Assembly (NCBI RefSeq): GCF_051106095.1
Contig: NC_135787.1
Span: 176,697,501 to 176,761,500 of the forward strand
Direction of reading: 5' to 3'
Length of the DNA: 64,000 nucleotides
From: Pogona vitticeps
Lineage: Eukaryota > Chordata > Lepidosauria > Squamata > Agamidae
Part shown: positions 12,230 through 23,704 of the stretch, piece after piece
How positions within the stretch are numbered: position 1 is the stretch's first letter
How the letters are laid out: every line of letters starts with the position of its first letter
Translations under genes and position numbers: made by a program
Notes under the pieces: generated by a model
Seen by the model: only the letters and a program-made list of their open reading frames with translations
What the model was told of the DNA's origin: nothing
Database searches by the model: none

Positions 12230-12875
12230 TCAGAGTCATGTCCTGTAGTATACTCTCCAGCTTTGAGGTGTGTTTGGGCACAACTCGACCTTTCCAGTTG
12301 AACTCGAGACCAAGGTACCGGACTGTATCAGAGGGACCAATGGGCTGGATCTTGTCGGAGCCAAGACGATAGGTAGATGGAAAAAGGACCATAGTTTTGT
12401 GTTTCCCGTCCTTGCCGATTGTAAGACCAACCAACTTCTTGCCGTTGAATGACATACCAGCAGAACAAAGGGATGTAACCAAGCCATCGAGCTTCTCTTG
12501 TAACCTCTCAGACCTCCCAGCAAAGAGAACCAGGTCGTCTGCATAGGCCAGAGCGGGGATACTGCAACCGTCCAAATTGAAGCCCAAGTTGGGGATGGCA
12601 CTTCGAAGGATGTCCTCAATTGTCATGATGAAGAGCAGGGGAGAGAGTGGATCACCCTGACGCATACCACATCCGCATGTTGTAGATCTCGACTCCAATT
12701 GGGCAACAGGATGGGCATATAGCGTATCCAGATACAGAGTTAGAGGAGGAGGAATACCAGAGGACTTAGCCACGCGAAGCAGGGTATGGGTGGAGACTGA
12801 ATCAAAGGCTCTGGAGATGTCCAGGAAGGGCATTGATGCAGGAACACCATCGTCCACTCGAAGAACCAGAGTTAC
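12230..12875 (-). mobile_element. R2-superclade LINE, reverse-transcriptase palm fragment
   Basis: About 215 codons on the minus strand stay open and show reverse-transcriptase motifs in order: FLDISRAFDSVSTHTLL (motif A), CGCGMRQGDPLSPLLF (motif B), ALAYADDLVLFAGR (motif C with the catalytic YADD), then TVRYLGLEFNWKG. This wording fits R2/R4/NeSL-type LINEs better than CR1, L2 or RTE. No endonuclease, zinc fingers or 3' end are present. It lies between Tigger 3' sequence and a DIRS-type fossil. R2-type elements usually target rDNA or other fixed sites, so a lone fragment here suggests a non-targeted lineage such as R4, or a secondary rearrangement. Confidence 0.6.
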
Positions 12876-12884
12876 AGGTAGGTA

Positions 12885-13905
12885 ACTTCTTTTTCTGGAG
12901 AAAAGTTTGTGGTGAAAGAGGAGATCCTTTAGACAGTCCCTGGAAAGTGACAAAAAGTCTCTGGGAGGACTGAAACAACACTGTCATGGACAGAGAGAAG
13001 GCAAGAGCCCTCTTGACATCTAAAGAGTGAAGTGATTTCTCCAAATTTGTAGTCGGATTAGGAAAAAAGAACTGCTTTAATGCTGGATGTTGAAATTATT
13101 TGGCCGCATCAGATGATGGAAGCTGATGGGTGACTGTTGCAGAAATGTAAACTCTGAGGGTAGAGTGCGAAAGTCCACGCTAGAAGAGGAGGAGGATGAA
13201 CCTTAAGAGAGCATCCAGCGAAATAGGATACACAGGTAGGTTGTTTCTCACAGCAAAGTCTGAAAATATCTTCCATTTGCAGGCATAAGTAGCAGTCGTG
13301 GACAGTCTTCAAGCTCTACGCAGGACATCCGCTATCAATGGACCAGCCTCCAGGCTGTCCAGATGTAGAGTCCTGCCCTCGTGAATGGAGAGGAGGTGTG
13401 GGAGCAATGGTAGACAAACGTGATCGACTGAGCCCTGATGTAGAAGGGAGAACCATGGCTGGCGTGGCCACCAAGGGGCTGTGAATATCATGTCTGCTCG
13501 ATCTTGCCATGCTTTGATGATCGCTTTTTGGATGAGCAGGATAGGGGGAAACATGTAAAGCAGCCCCCCCCATCAATGGTATCCTAAAGGCATCTCCCAA
13601 CGAATGTAGGCCAGCTCCCACCTGGGAGCAATGGCGGGTGCATTTCTTGTTGGTGGGAGACCCAAAAACATCCACGCAGGGGGTGAAACGCACAAGCTCC
13701 GGTTCATTTTGCTGCTGTAGCAGCGACAGGAAATGGAACTGAGGCACTTGGCGCCAGGGGCATGGATATAGACTAGGTGGGAAGTCACAGGACCATGTGC
13801 TTAAAGCTCTAGAAGGTTCTGAAGTTGCTCTGCTCAGGCACAGATTAACCCATTAGTGTGCATTCATAGAGACCATGAAGGAGAACCAACACGGACAAAC
13901 TCCCG
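12885..13905 (-). mobile_element. DIRS-type tyrosine-recombinase retroelement fossil, broken
   Basis: On the minus strand, from high to low coordinates, it holds a leader-like stretch ('gtctctatgaatgcacacta'), an RNase H-adjacent block (LYMFPPILLIQKAIIKAWQD, FTAPWWPRQPWFSLL) and a recombinase-like block (LHSLDVKRALAF, RLFVTFQG). This order is that of DIRS elements. It is internally shortened and carries several breaks, so it is clearly inactive. A second leader-like piece lies at 19090-19345. Confidence 0.6.
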
Positions 13906-14275
13906 CTGTCCAGTTCCTGACTTAGGACATGCACCAAGGTGACCAAAGCTGTCTCCGTCCCATAGCCAGACCTGAAACCAGATTGAAATGGGTCTAGATA
14001 ATCCACTTCCTCCAGGAATCCTTGGAGCTGAAAAACCACCACACACTCCAAAACCTTACCCGGAAATGGAACATTTGAAATTGGTCAATAGTTGTCCAGT
14101 AAATTGGGATCCAGGCTTCTTCAACAATGGTTTTATTACTGCTTCCTCCATTAGGAAGTGTAGGATTCTACACTGCTGCAATGAGACATTTGCCACTCCC
14201 TGTGGCTGAAGTTGCCACTCCTGGATGGCTGACGTTTTCCCTTTCACTGACCCTGGCATTCAGCAGCAGCAGTTT
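13906..14275 (-). mobile_element. L2-type LINE reverse-transcriptase fragment
   Basis: The minus strand encodes EAVIKPLLKKPGSQ, then a GKVLECVVVFQLQGFLEEVD-like stretch and LDPFQSGFRSGYGTETALVT. These are the conserved N-terminal reverse-transcriptase blocks of L2/CR1-group LINEs. It is cut off before the catalytic YADD, and at 13906 it abuts the DIRS-type fossil. Frames are disrupted. Confidence 0.7.
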
Positions 14276-15304
14276 TAACCCAGCGGGACTATTGCCAAAG
14301 CTATCCAGGCTGTCTGACTTGGGAGACAATTTGGGAGCAACCAGGATATGATTCCTTCCCCGTCTCCTATAATAATGCAATTGTCTCCTCTCTCTTTATT
14401 TTCCTCTACCCAGCATAGTACCAATGGCAGCTCCATGCTCCTCTTTGTTACCCTCTCCATTCAAAAAACACATCCCTTCCACACCAGACAGTGACCCTTA
14501 TGAATACAAAAATTATACATAAACCCTACAAAGAAAGGCAGGGAAATAAACATGAATCCCTATCTGCAAAGTGTCTGGCCCCCAAAATCAACCCACCCTT
14601 TGGTGCAGAAACTCTGCCTACAGAGGCTCCTCCTTCTCCCAGAGGCAGGTAGCCAGCGTCAAGGAAAGGGGAAGGCAGCCAGTTACAGCAGGGCCTCAGT
14701 CCTGCCAAAAGTAGGAGCCCTCGGCCAGAGTCCCACAGGGAGAGCATCCAACAGGTGGCAGCAGACACTGTGTCTCACCCGGTGCTCCTGGGGGTCAGCA
14801 GATATTCAGGGACTCCTCTGGAAAGCAAAAATGCTGATATTTTTGAAATCTCTTTCAAGCTGCAATGTAATGCAATATCTCCATTATGGTATCTTCAGGG
14901 AACTCAGTGTGGTCTAATGAACATATTTAAAACTTTGTTTTACACTCAGCAGGAATTGTAGGAGATATTTCAACAGCCACATTTAGTAACGATATTGGCT
15001 GTTCTGAATCAATGCAGGACAAGCCTCTCGAAGTCATCATAAAAAGATTCTGCAGTAATTCTCTTTAGCCTCAGCCAATTAGAAAGATCCAGTACGGATC
15101 CACATTGGGGACTTCTGAGTCGCTATCATTATCAAGGGTGTTACATAAGAGGGTTGATGGATTTACAGTCCTGGGCACAGCTTTACAAATTTTCGTTGGT
15201 TCCTAACTATGGAGGAGAGGGAATGATTGTGGAGCAGAAAGTACCTCAACACTGCGGACTCCAAATGCTCTAAATACAAAATGGACAAAAATCTTGGTTC
15301 TGTG
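14276..15304. other. Unassigned interspersed sequence
   Basis: About 1 kb with no motif I can name. The first part may be further L2 5' sequence (minus strand). The reading frames near 14552-14917 are chance and show no conserved motif. Confidence 0.3.
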
Positions 15305-15312
15305 CTCTACAA

Positions 15313-15673
15313 CAGTGGTTCTTAACGTGGGCTATAATGCCCCCCAGGGGGTGATTTAATTTTTCAGGGGGGCGGTAGAACGAAAAGGGGCAGCGTGGGG
15401 GCGCTGGAGCAGAAGGGGGGCGGTAGGGGGGCACTGGAGCAAGCCAAACCTGTTCCTCCAATCTTAATTTAGTTTCAGAGTTTTCGTCTTGAAATTTTTA
15501 GTTCCTGCATTGTGGTTTGTTTTTATGCCCTTTTTATATTTCTTTTTGCGTCTTAAAATTCGCTTGCAACTAAATCATTAAATGTTACTTTTTGGGGGGC
15601 ATTTCATTTTCTTGGAATTGAATTTTGTTTTCAGGGGTCATTGGATTTAAGTGTAATAAATAAATAAATAAAA

Positions 15674-15712
<39 letters not shown>

Positions 15713-15798
15713 GATATCATCACCGTGGGGAGGGGGGCGATGATAACTTCCTCAATGGCTCAAGGGGGCGTTTCTTTCAAAAAGGTTAAGAACCACTG
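15313..15798. mobile_element. Non-autonomous hAT element with exact 8-bp target duplication
   Basis: The ends are inverted repeats: cagtggttcttaac at the left and gttaagaaccactg at the right. The 8 bases ctctacaa occur directly outside both ends (15305-15312 and 15799-15806), which is the hAT signature. The interior is G-rich at both sides with a (AAATA/AAAT)n run at 15655-15712. There is no transposase, so it depended on another hAT. The exact duplication suggests a comparatively young insertion. Confidence 0.85.
15655..15712. repeat. (AAAT)n microsatellite inside hAT element
   Basis: About 58 bases of AAAT repeats with one AAAAT irregularity, within the non-autonomous hAT. Confidence 0.9.
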
Positions 15799-15879
15799 CT
15801 CTACAACATTAAAATGGGTGTTGCAACCAAAACAGAAAAGACTTCAAATAAGTATTATTGGCTATTTGCTTGTTTGTTT

Positions 15880-16080
15880 TGTTTTGTTTATTTGATTTAT
15901 ATACCACCCATCTGGCAGCCAAGGCCACTCCGGGTGGTTTACAACAAATAACAAAAAACAACAAAGTAACAAAATAGCAAAAGGCGACATTAATACAATG
16001 GGGTGCAAATCAAAAATCATAAATTGAAGGATGAATTTTAGTAGGTGGGATTGCACATCTTGAACTAACAGGTGCAAATG
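15880..16080 (-). mobile_element. CR1/L2-like LINE 3' tail
   Basis: The sequence gatttatataccacccatct followed by ccactccgggtggtttacaa is, in reverse, the common reptile LINE tail ending in 'gggcggtatataaat'. Similar tails are near 23.71, 26.35, 29.85, 35.46 and 60.37 kb. Confidence 0.55.
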
Positions 16081-16790
16081 TTCCAGAGTAGATGGAGGGA
16101 GGGAGGGAATTTTGGCCAGACTGCAAACACAGTGTGTATGGTTCTTTTCTTTTTTAATTAATAAACAGAAAATACAAAAGCCAATGTAAAATGCATCAAA
16201 GTAGAATAAGATGACACAAGATCATGCCTGCTTAAAAATATACATTATCCAAATAATGGATTGCTAAACATGGAAATACAGTCACCGGATATTGTGCATC
16301 TATTCTATCACATCCTCCTTTACCTCTCTCTCTTTCCAGTAGGAAGAAAAGGTGAAATAAGCAGTTCAGAAATAATTTGAACCATTAAAAATGGAGGGTG
16401 CTAGTATCTGGATCCCCTGTATTATTCACGTTGGAGTGCCAGTGATTACAGGATGAGAGCCCTGTCTGGAAATATCCATTAGTGCCCTGTAATCTTACAG
16501 GGAAAGATATTTAAAACTGCTGGAAAGCCATACTAGATGGTGTTTCTTAGATTAGCCACAAGATGTCATTGTAGCTTTTCTGTTAATAATAATCATTATG
16601 TTACAGCAAAGAATTTAGTTGGTACTTGATCAAATCTTGGGCACACTGGCAAAGCACTTCCTCCCACCCCAAACCATGGCTGTACTTATTCCAGGTATCT
16701 TACATCCCTGTATGGGTCCCTTTTTGTTCTTAACTGAGGTTTCACTGGAAATTACACGTGTTACTGGAGTGAGGCCCCCTAGTAAAAACC
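16081..16790. other. Intergenic, no recognised feature
   Basis: AT-rich sequence without a supported gene or repeat. Confidence 0.4.
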
Positions 16791-16791
16791 A

Positions 16792-16916
16792 GTGTATATA
16801 ATGGACAGAGTTTTGGATTAGAAATAAAGAAACTGGGTTAAAATCCTTAGTCGGCCATAGAAATTCAGTAGAAGTGGCAATGGGAAACCTCACATCCTTT
16901 GAAAACCCTATTTATT
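16792..16916 (+). mobile_element. tRNA-derived SINE (Sauria-type candidate)
   Basis: The stretch holds a degraded tRNA-like head (ggacagagttttggattaga, then gggttaaaatcctta) followed by ggccatagaaattcagtaga and ctttgaaaaccctattta. It resembles the better copy at 31.96-32.11 kb. The BovB 3' end begins next to it at 16918. Sauria SINEs are known to share the BovB tail, but here the BovB lies in the opposite orientation. Confidence 0.45.
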
Positions 16917-16917
16917 C

Positions 16918-18335
16918 TTGTTGTTGTTGTTGTTTAGTTGTTTAGTCGTGTCTGACTCTTCGTGACCCCATGGACCAGAGCACTCCAGGCCCTCCTGTCC
17001 TCCACTGACTCCTGGAGTTTGATTAAATTCATGTTGGCAGCTTCAATGACACTGTCCAACCATCTCAGCCTCTGTCGTCCCCTTCTCCTCCTGCCTTCAC
17101 ACTTCCCTATCATCAGGGTCTTTTCCAGGGAGTCTTCTCTTCTCATGAGATGGCCAAAGTATTGGAGCCTCAGCTTCAGGATTTGTCCTTCCAGTGAGCA
17201 CTCAGGATTGATTTCCTTTAGAATTGATAGGTTTGTTCTCTTTGCAGTCCAGGGGACTCTCAAGAGCCTCCTCCAGCACCACAATTCAGAAGCATCAATT
17301 CTTCAGCGGCCAGCCTTCTTTATGATCCAGCTCTCACTTCCGTACATCACTACAGGAAAAACCATAGCTTTGACTATGCAAACTTTTGTTAGCAAAGTGA
17401 TGTCTCTGCTTTTTAAGTTGCTGTCTAGGTTTGTGATAGCTTTCCTTCCAAGAAGCAGGCGTCTTTTAATTTCGGGGCTGCTGTCACCATCTGCAGTGAT
17501 CATGGAGCCCAAGAAGGTAAAATCTGTCACTGCCTCCATATCTTCCCCTTCTATTTGCCAGGAGGTGATGGGGCCAGTGGCCATGATCTTAGTTTTTGAT
17601 GCTGAGTTTCAGACCATTTTTTGATGTTGAGTTTCAGACCATTTTTTGCGCTCTCCTCTTTCACCCTTATTAAGAGGTTCTTTAATTCCTCCTCACTTTC
17701 TGCCATCAGAGTAGTATCATCTGCATATCTGAGGCTGTTGATGTTTCTTCCGGCAATCTTAATTCTGTCTTGGGATTCCTCCAGTCCTGCCTTTCACATG
17801 ATGTATTCTGCATATACGGTAAGTTGAATTAGCATAGAGACAATATACAGCCTTGTCGTACTCCTTTCCCAATTTTGAACCAATCATTTGTTCTATATCC
17901 AGTTCTAACTGTTGCTTTCTGTCCCACATATAGATTTCTCAGGAGACAGATAAGGTGGTCAGGCACTTCCATTTCTTTAAGGACTTGCCATAGTTTGCTG
18001 TGGTCCACATAATCAAAGGCTTTTGCATAGTCAATGAAGCAGAAGTAGACGTTTTTCTGGAACTCTCTGGCTTTCTCCATAATCCAGCACATGTTAGCAA
18101 TTTGGTCTCTAGTTCCTCTGTCCTTTCGAAATCCTGCTTGTACTTCTGGGAGTTCTCGGTCCACATACTGCTGAAGCCTACCGTGTAGGATTCTGAGCAT
18201 AACCTTGCTAGTGTTGGAAATGAGTGCAACTGTACAGTAGTTGGAGCATTCTTTAGCACTGCCCTTCTTTGGGATTGGGATGTAGACTGATCTTTTCCAA
18301 TCCTCTGGCCACTGCTGAGTTTTCCAAACTTAAAT
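16918..18335 (-). mobile_element. BovB (RTE) LINE, 5'-truncated copy
   Basis: The minus strand carries the second half of the BovB polyprotein: VDRELPEVQAGFRKDRGTRD, FCFIDYAKAFDYVDHSKLWQ (motif A), GVRQGC (motif B), a YADD word near 17729, TDFTFLGSMITADGDSSPEI, MVFPVVMYGSESWIIKKA, CWRRLLRVPWTAKRTNLS and the end LVHGVTKSQTRLNN. A TTG-repeat tail follows at 16918-16935. About 1.4 kb of roughly 3 kb is present. The frame is split into several pieces, and a 24-base tandem duplication is visible at about 17600-17648. BovB is typical of squamates and spread horizontally to ruminants. Confidence 0.9.
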
Positions 18336-18885
18336 GAATGAAATGTTTAGTTACTTTTATAGTTACATGGGCTAGCTTCATTGAGGAGTAGAGAATTATT
18401 ACGCGGTGCAAGTGTTGCCTCAGACTCTGTTGTGGGTGTTGAAGTGAAGATGAAGTGGATGGAAGGAGAGTCTGTTTCCTACAACTGGCCAGTGACTTGT
18501 TGCATTCAAAAGATAAGCAAAAGTAATCCTATTGGTGTGAAGATACACTGCAGAAGCTGTACAAGGTCATCCTCCAGCAAAAGGATTATTCAATTTAATC
18601 TCATAGAAAGTTTCCTATCCCATCTTTTTCAGGCTTCAAGGCTTCCTAGAGTCCCCCTTTTGCCCTGGGGAAGCCATTGGGAACCTTAGAGCACAAAGGG
18701 GAGAGGAGCATTAAGAGTTTTAAAAAGTCACTGCTGCGTAGCTGCTAGCAGTCCTGACCTAGGCAGCCACAATCTAGTGCTGATTTTTGGCTATTAAAGT
18801 CTTCCCCACAAGCCTGGTGGTGGGCAAGCCCTGGGAGAATTTCCAGCCCTTCAATTCAAATTTCCAGCCTTTTCTCCCTGCCTTT
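18336..18885. other. Unassigned sequence
   Basis: About 550 bases between BovB and a Tigger-like terminus. I can name neither a gene nor a repeat here. Confidence 0.3.
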
Positions 18886-18889
18886 TTGC

Positions 18890-19028
18890 AGGGAGCCATT
18901 TACAAATGGCTCCGTTTGCAAAAATGGCATTGACTTGCAAGCGGAGCCTCGACCAATTTTTGCCAACGCAGCCGTTCATAAATTGAAAAGTTTGCATGTA
19001 GGGACCTTCGTAAGTCGAGGGTTAACTG
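18890..19028 (+). mobile_element. Tigger-like right terminus
   Basis: It ends taagtcgagggttaactg followed by TA, the inverse of the left Tigger end at 8013. Internal wording (acttgcaagcggagcctc) matches the Tigger copy at 62.75 kb. It could be the displaced right end of the 8-kb Tigger, separated by later insertions, or the remains of a separate short element. Confidence 0.55.
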
Positions 19029-19089
19029 TACAACATTTGAAAGGAGCCCGAAACGGCCAAAAACAAAAACACAGCAGTCGGAAAGGATA

Positions 19090-19345
19090 AGAATATAACT
19101 CAGTTCAATGCTTTGTCCAACTCACAGGTTCAAAGGATCATCAACAGTCCGTAGTCGAGAGTTCAGGAGGTCAGAGAAGTAAGGTTTTTGTTTTTTGGAA
19201 ACACAAAAGCTGCAGCAGTGGCGGCAGAAACGGAATGAGGCAGTCGGTGCCGGGGCGGGGTTAAGGGTAGCATGTGGGAGGTGCTTGAGCTCTAGAATGT
19301 TCTGCACCATTAGTGTGCATTCACAGAGACCACGAAGAAGAAACA
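19090..19345 (-). mobile_element. DIRS-type leader/terminal fragment (fossil)
   Basis: On the minus strand it reads gtggtctctgtgaatgcaca, then ctaatggtgcagaacattct and ctagagctcaagcac. This closely repeats the leader-like part of the DIRS-type fossil at 13.8-13.9 kb. No coding part is recognisable. Confidence 0.4.
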
Positions 19346-19844
19346 GATGCCGGTTTCTGTGTCTGTTCCCCACTGCCCTCCCTTACTCACTGGTTAGTGA
19401 TGTTGAGGGGTACTTTATGCAGTCTAGTGTTTTGTTTGTTTTTAGGCTACTTGTCAAAAAAACAAGGGGCAAGTCAGTGTTTGGAGGTTGTTTACAGCCA
19501 CACACCTTAGATGTCAAATTTTGTGAAAGGCTGCATCTTTGTATTTCCCCTAAACACACTATGGGCTCCTCTCTGCCTGCCTTCATAGACCTGCTTGAGG
19601 CTCTGTTTGGAAATCCAGCTAGCTAGCTTTCCCCTGTCCTATTCTCCCTGCATTGCCACCCCAGCCAGAGGCCAGAATTTGGGGTTCAACGAGTGTGCAA
19701 ACCTACCTTGTGGTGGATGGAGCCCAGGACTAGTTCAACCAAAGGTTCAGCCATAATTGTACCACAAACCGTTGCCCTCCACAATATGCAATGTGCTTTC
19801 CAACTGGGGTTCTTGTGTGCTGTCATTTAAGTTGCTGGACAGCT

Positions 19845-20095
19845 AGTTCACTGAGCTAAGTTTCTGGCTGTAGAACCTGAAATCGGGAATTCCAGTGTGC
19901 CTCCTGGAAGAACAGCCACCCAGTGTAGTTATGGTCAAGCTTCACAGCGATAGAATGTCTCCCACCCCATCCCAAAGAAGGGAATGGTAACCTACTTCTG
20001 AGTTCTCTCTATTTAAAAGTAACCTGGAAACAGTCGCCATAAGTCAAGATTGACTTCATGGGAAATAAAACTGATGATCATGACGATGACGACAT
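19845..20095 (+). mobile_element. tRNA-derived SINE, old copy
   Basis: A tRNA-like head (ctgagctaagtttctggctg, with gggaattccagtgtgcctcc) is followed by a body (ccaaagaagggaatggtaac) and a tail reading gtcgccataagtcaagattg. The tail wording is that of squamate Sauria-type SINEs. It is diverged. Confidence 0.5.
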
Positions 20096-20734
20096 TTCAA
20101 CACTTATCTTGTACCTTTTTTCTGTGAAGGACTTGCTGCGTGACATTTAAAATAAAGGATTGTCAACCAATGTTTTTTTTTTTAAAAAATTATTTCACCT
20201 CACGCATATTACTGACAAAACATGAATTGCAGCTTCCTGTAGGAAAAAAATGCTGCCAGTGCTTTGTGTATGCATTCCACCAAAAGGCTGGCCACAAAAG
20301 GCACATATTTTACCTCACTCAAAATGCCACTGTCCTTACTCACTTGTCAACCTTTCAGAAAAAAGCTCTCCTGCCAGAATTTGCCAATTATTTTGTATTG
20401 TCTTGGAATGTTTCTGTTAGCATTGTGCATTAACTTCGGACAAATCCTAAAAAAAAAAAATTATATACTTATATAGAGATCTGATCTAGACCAATGTGTC
20501 TGCAATTCAGATCAAAAGGGAATGTCCAGATTCAATTCCAGGGTAAAACAAAGCAAATCTACAAATCCATTTGTATCTAGAGCCCAAACCAGATCAGATG
20601 TCACTTCAATTTACCGGTTTAAGCTAAATTTAAAAGTCCCTGATACACAAATCACTAAAGTCACTTATCTAAAACTTGGCAGTTTTACTTCCTTATCACA
20701 TCTCCAAATTTCTTGTATATTTGTGCCAAAAAAA

Positions 20735-20830
20735 TTTATAGAATCATTGAGTTAGAAAGAGCTTGTAAGGCCATCAAATCAAACCCCTTGCTCAGCGCAG
20801 GAGTCCAATACCTGTTTTATTTTCCAATGC
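20735..20830 (-). repeat. Interspersed repeat fragment
   Basis: The words atagaatcattgagttagaa, aggccatcaaatcaaacccc and ttgctcagcgcaggag match a very common reptile interspersed wording ('atagaatcatagagttggaa'). The family name is uncertain. Confidence 0.4.
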
Positions 20831-21112
20831 ACTGACTTTTGCAAATCAATTCAAACTCAGGACACAAATCAAATACGCTTGGACAAAACTATTTTGCACC
20901 AAGTCAGGATAGATTCTGAAGCTCCAAAGTGGCCTTTAAATAAGCCCTAGTTTTTGCCCTGTCTTCTTTCTGCTTTCCTAAAGAAGAATTCAAGGCATAA
21001 GTGTAGGACTCACACCCAATGAAGCCCTTTCAATTGGACGTTGTGCTCTTTTTTTCAGAGCAACTTGTTGTAGTTACATTTCCAATTCCACCCTCACAGT
21101 CCAGTCATTACC

Positions 21113-21530
<418 letters not shown>

Positions 21531-21794
21531 TCCCTAAACTGTATTTACTTTTTTTCCAATCTGAATTTTTAGCCACTGGCTTCTGCTACAAAAATGTGCA
21601 TGCCTATCATCTACCTCATGCCACCAAAAATCACAAGGCAGCAGCACAAGGCCCTGCATAAGTCACTTAAGCCAGCAGTTAAACCATATGAAAAGGACAG
21701 AAAGAGAGCGATACTGGCAGTGGAAAGAAAAAAAAAATCACATGCCACCAATACAAAAGAGGTGGGGGTGGGGAGAGATGCTGAAACCAAAGGC

Positions 21795-21990
21795 TTGTTG
21801 TTGCTTAGTCGTTTAGTCATGTCCGACTCTTCGTGACCCCATGGACCAGAGCACGCCAGGCCCTCCTGTCATCCACTGCCTCCCGGAGTTGGGTCAAATT
21901 CATGTTGGTAGCTTCAGTGACACTGTCCAACCATTTCATCCTCTGTCGTCCCCTTCTCCTCCTGCCTTCACACTTTCCTAACATCAGCAA
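21795..21990 (-). mobile_element. BovB 3' end, short 5'-truncated copy
   Basis: The minus strand encodes LGKCEGRRRRGRQRMKWLDS, VTEATNMNLTQL and ALVHGVTKSRT, the C-terminal end of the BovB polyprotein, with the tail gactaaacgactaagcaaca. The frame is still open over about 65 codons. Confidence 0.9.
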
Positions 21991-22310
21991 ACATGGACCA
22001 CCACAAGTACCATTTCCATGTGGGCCCATAAATTAACTCAAATTAACCTGAGAATTGCAAAGGTTCCAGTAGAAATCCGATGAGTTCAGATTATGTAATT
22101 GTGTCTATTCCCAACAATTACTCCCAAATGTTTAGAAATAGGCCTTTCTCTCTTTGAAGTGCAGTCTTTGCCTTGAAGTGGTTTCCAATCATGCAATGAT
22201 GGGTCATCCATTTGCTTGCATAGAGTCAGGGAGAGGCACTTTGTCAATCAAAGACCGGATTCTGACAACTGTGGTTTGCAGAAATACTTTGCTTTGCTAT
22301 TATTTAACAA

Positions 22311-22390
22311 TGGAATACAGGAGGGCCTGGCGTGCTCTGGTCCATAGGGTCACGAAGAGCCGGACATGACTAAATGGCTAAACATCAACA
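22311..22390 (+). mobile_element. Minimal 80-bp BovB 3' end with perfect 12-bp target duplication
   Basis: The insert encodes only RRAWRALVHRVTKSRT and the BovB tail (ggacatgactaaatggctaa, then catcaaca). The 12 bases attatttaacaa occur on both sides (22299-22310 and 22391-22402). This is an extreme 5' truncation by target-primed reverse transcription. Confidence 0.88.
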
Positions 22391-22619
22391 ATTATTTAAC
22401 AAACAGTTTTATGACCTCAAGTATGCTCTCTTCATCTCCTCTCCCTTTTTATTTTAAAGCATTTGGAAAAAATGAACTAATCAACACAAGTTACACCATC
22501 AGTCTTTTCCAGAAATTTTAGTTTATTATCATACCTAGGCTTCGTTTTCTCCATTTGGAAAAGAAAGCAACGGAGATACATGGCACCTTTGCAACATTTA
22601 TTATATAAGATAATGCAAC

Positions 22620-22870
22620 ATTTTGGAACTCCAGCCTCCAGGAAGTGCCGTTCATCCCTTTTCCTCTTGCCTTCCACTGGCAACTGAAAGCATACCTCTT
22701 TAGAGTCAGAGGCTACTAAGGTAAGGGCAGCTTTTAACATTTAAAGCTTTTAAATAATGTTTTTAAATATTTGTATATTACAGTTTACATTTATTTTATT
22801 TTAATTTTTGTTTATACAGCCTTGGGAGAGCCAGGGGAGAAAGGCTGGGGGGGGGGAATAAAATAATATA
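22620..22870 (+). mobile_element. L2-type LINE 3' tail
   Basis: The wording aactccagcctccaggaagt, then ctgaaagcatacctctttag, then agccttgggagagccagggg and a G-run before aataaaataat follows the pattern of reptile L2 3' UTRs, which read 'gaagacccatctcttcaggc ... gccttgggt'. Confidence 0.55.
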
Positions 22871-23633
22871 AGTAAGTATTGGGAGCAAATAGAGCAGGCA
22901 GCAACTGGTCCTTTCAGAGAAGTGTGCCTGCGTACAAACTTGTTAGCTTCACTCTCAACTTTCTCTCACTAAATTCAGACTGTAAGCTCCCAAATTCCAA
23001 ATACCCATATTGGGGTGAAACCTCTATTTGGCCAATCTCAAAGGTACACAAAAGAATGCAAGCTTCCAAGAATACTGACCACTTCATCACACCAGATGTT
23101 ACAAAAAGCAAACAAGCTTGATTGTGATTCCTTTTAGTCTGCATGGTGTCTTGAGAGGTGATGAAGGAGGAAGACTAAGCAAACAATTCATTGAGGCTCA
23201 TCAGGTGACACAAGGGTGATTTTCACTCAGAGCAGCGTAGACTTCCTGGGGAACTGGAAAGTTTCAAAAGTTTGGTCATCTGACTTAGACAATCCAAGTC
23301 CCCGCTGTAAACCCAGAGCTGTTTCCACCCTGTTTGAGCTGCTGGAAAAACAGATATGAAACATTATTGAGGCTGAGGATAATTTTAAATGCTGGATTAG
23401 GTAAGAAGGTAAGTAGCACCCAATTAGGCAATGTTACTTATTGCACTAGAGAGAAGGCACCCTCTACCACCAGCACAAACCACCACCCTTGCACATCCTA
23501 TTGAGTTGAACAGCTAAATTCAATGTCCGCAAAATCTTTAAAAAGCAAAAGGTTGCCATGTTGACCAAGCAACAAATTCAATTCCTCCATCAAGCCTTAT
23601 ATCATGTCATCCTCTAGATTCCCAGACCCAAGA

Positions 23634-23636
<3 letters not shown>
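22871..23636. other. Intergenic, no recognised feature
   Basis: The frames near 22879-23144 lack any conserved motif. No repeat was recognised. Confidence 0.35.

Positions 23637-23704
<68 letters not shown>
23637..23704. repeat. (GATT)n microsatellite
   Basis: About 17 perfect GATT units. It is followed (23705-23830) by a degraded CR1-like tail (taatgcttatttaccaccct). Confidence 0.95.

Noticed and set aside
12870-12900. Splice donor for the R2-type frame (acaggtaggtaac)
   Set aside because: It lies on the strand opposite to the frame and at an element junction; chance is sufficient.
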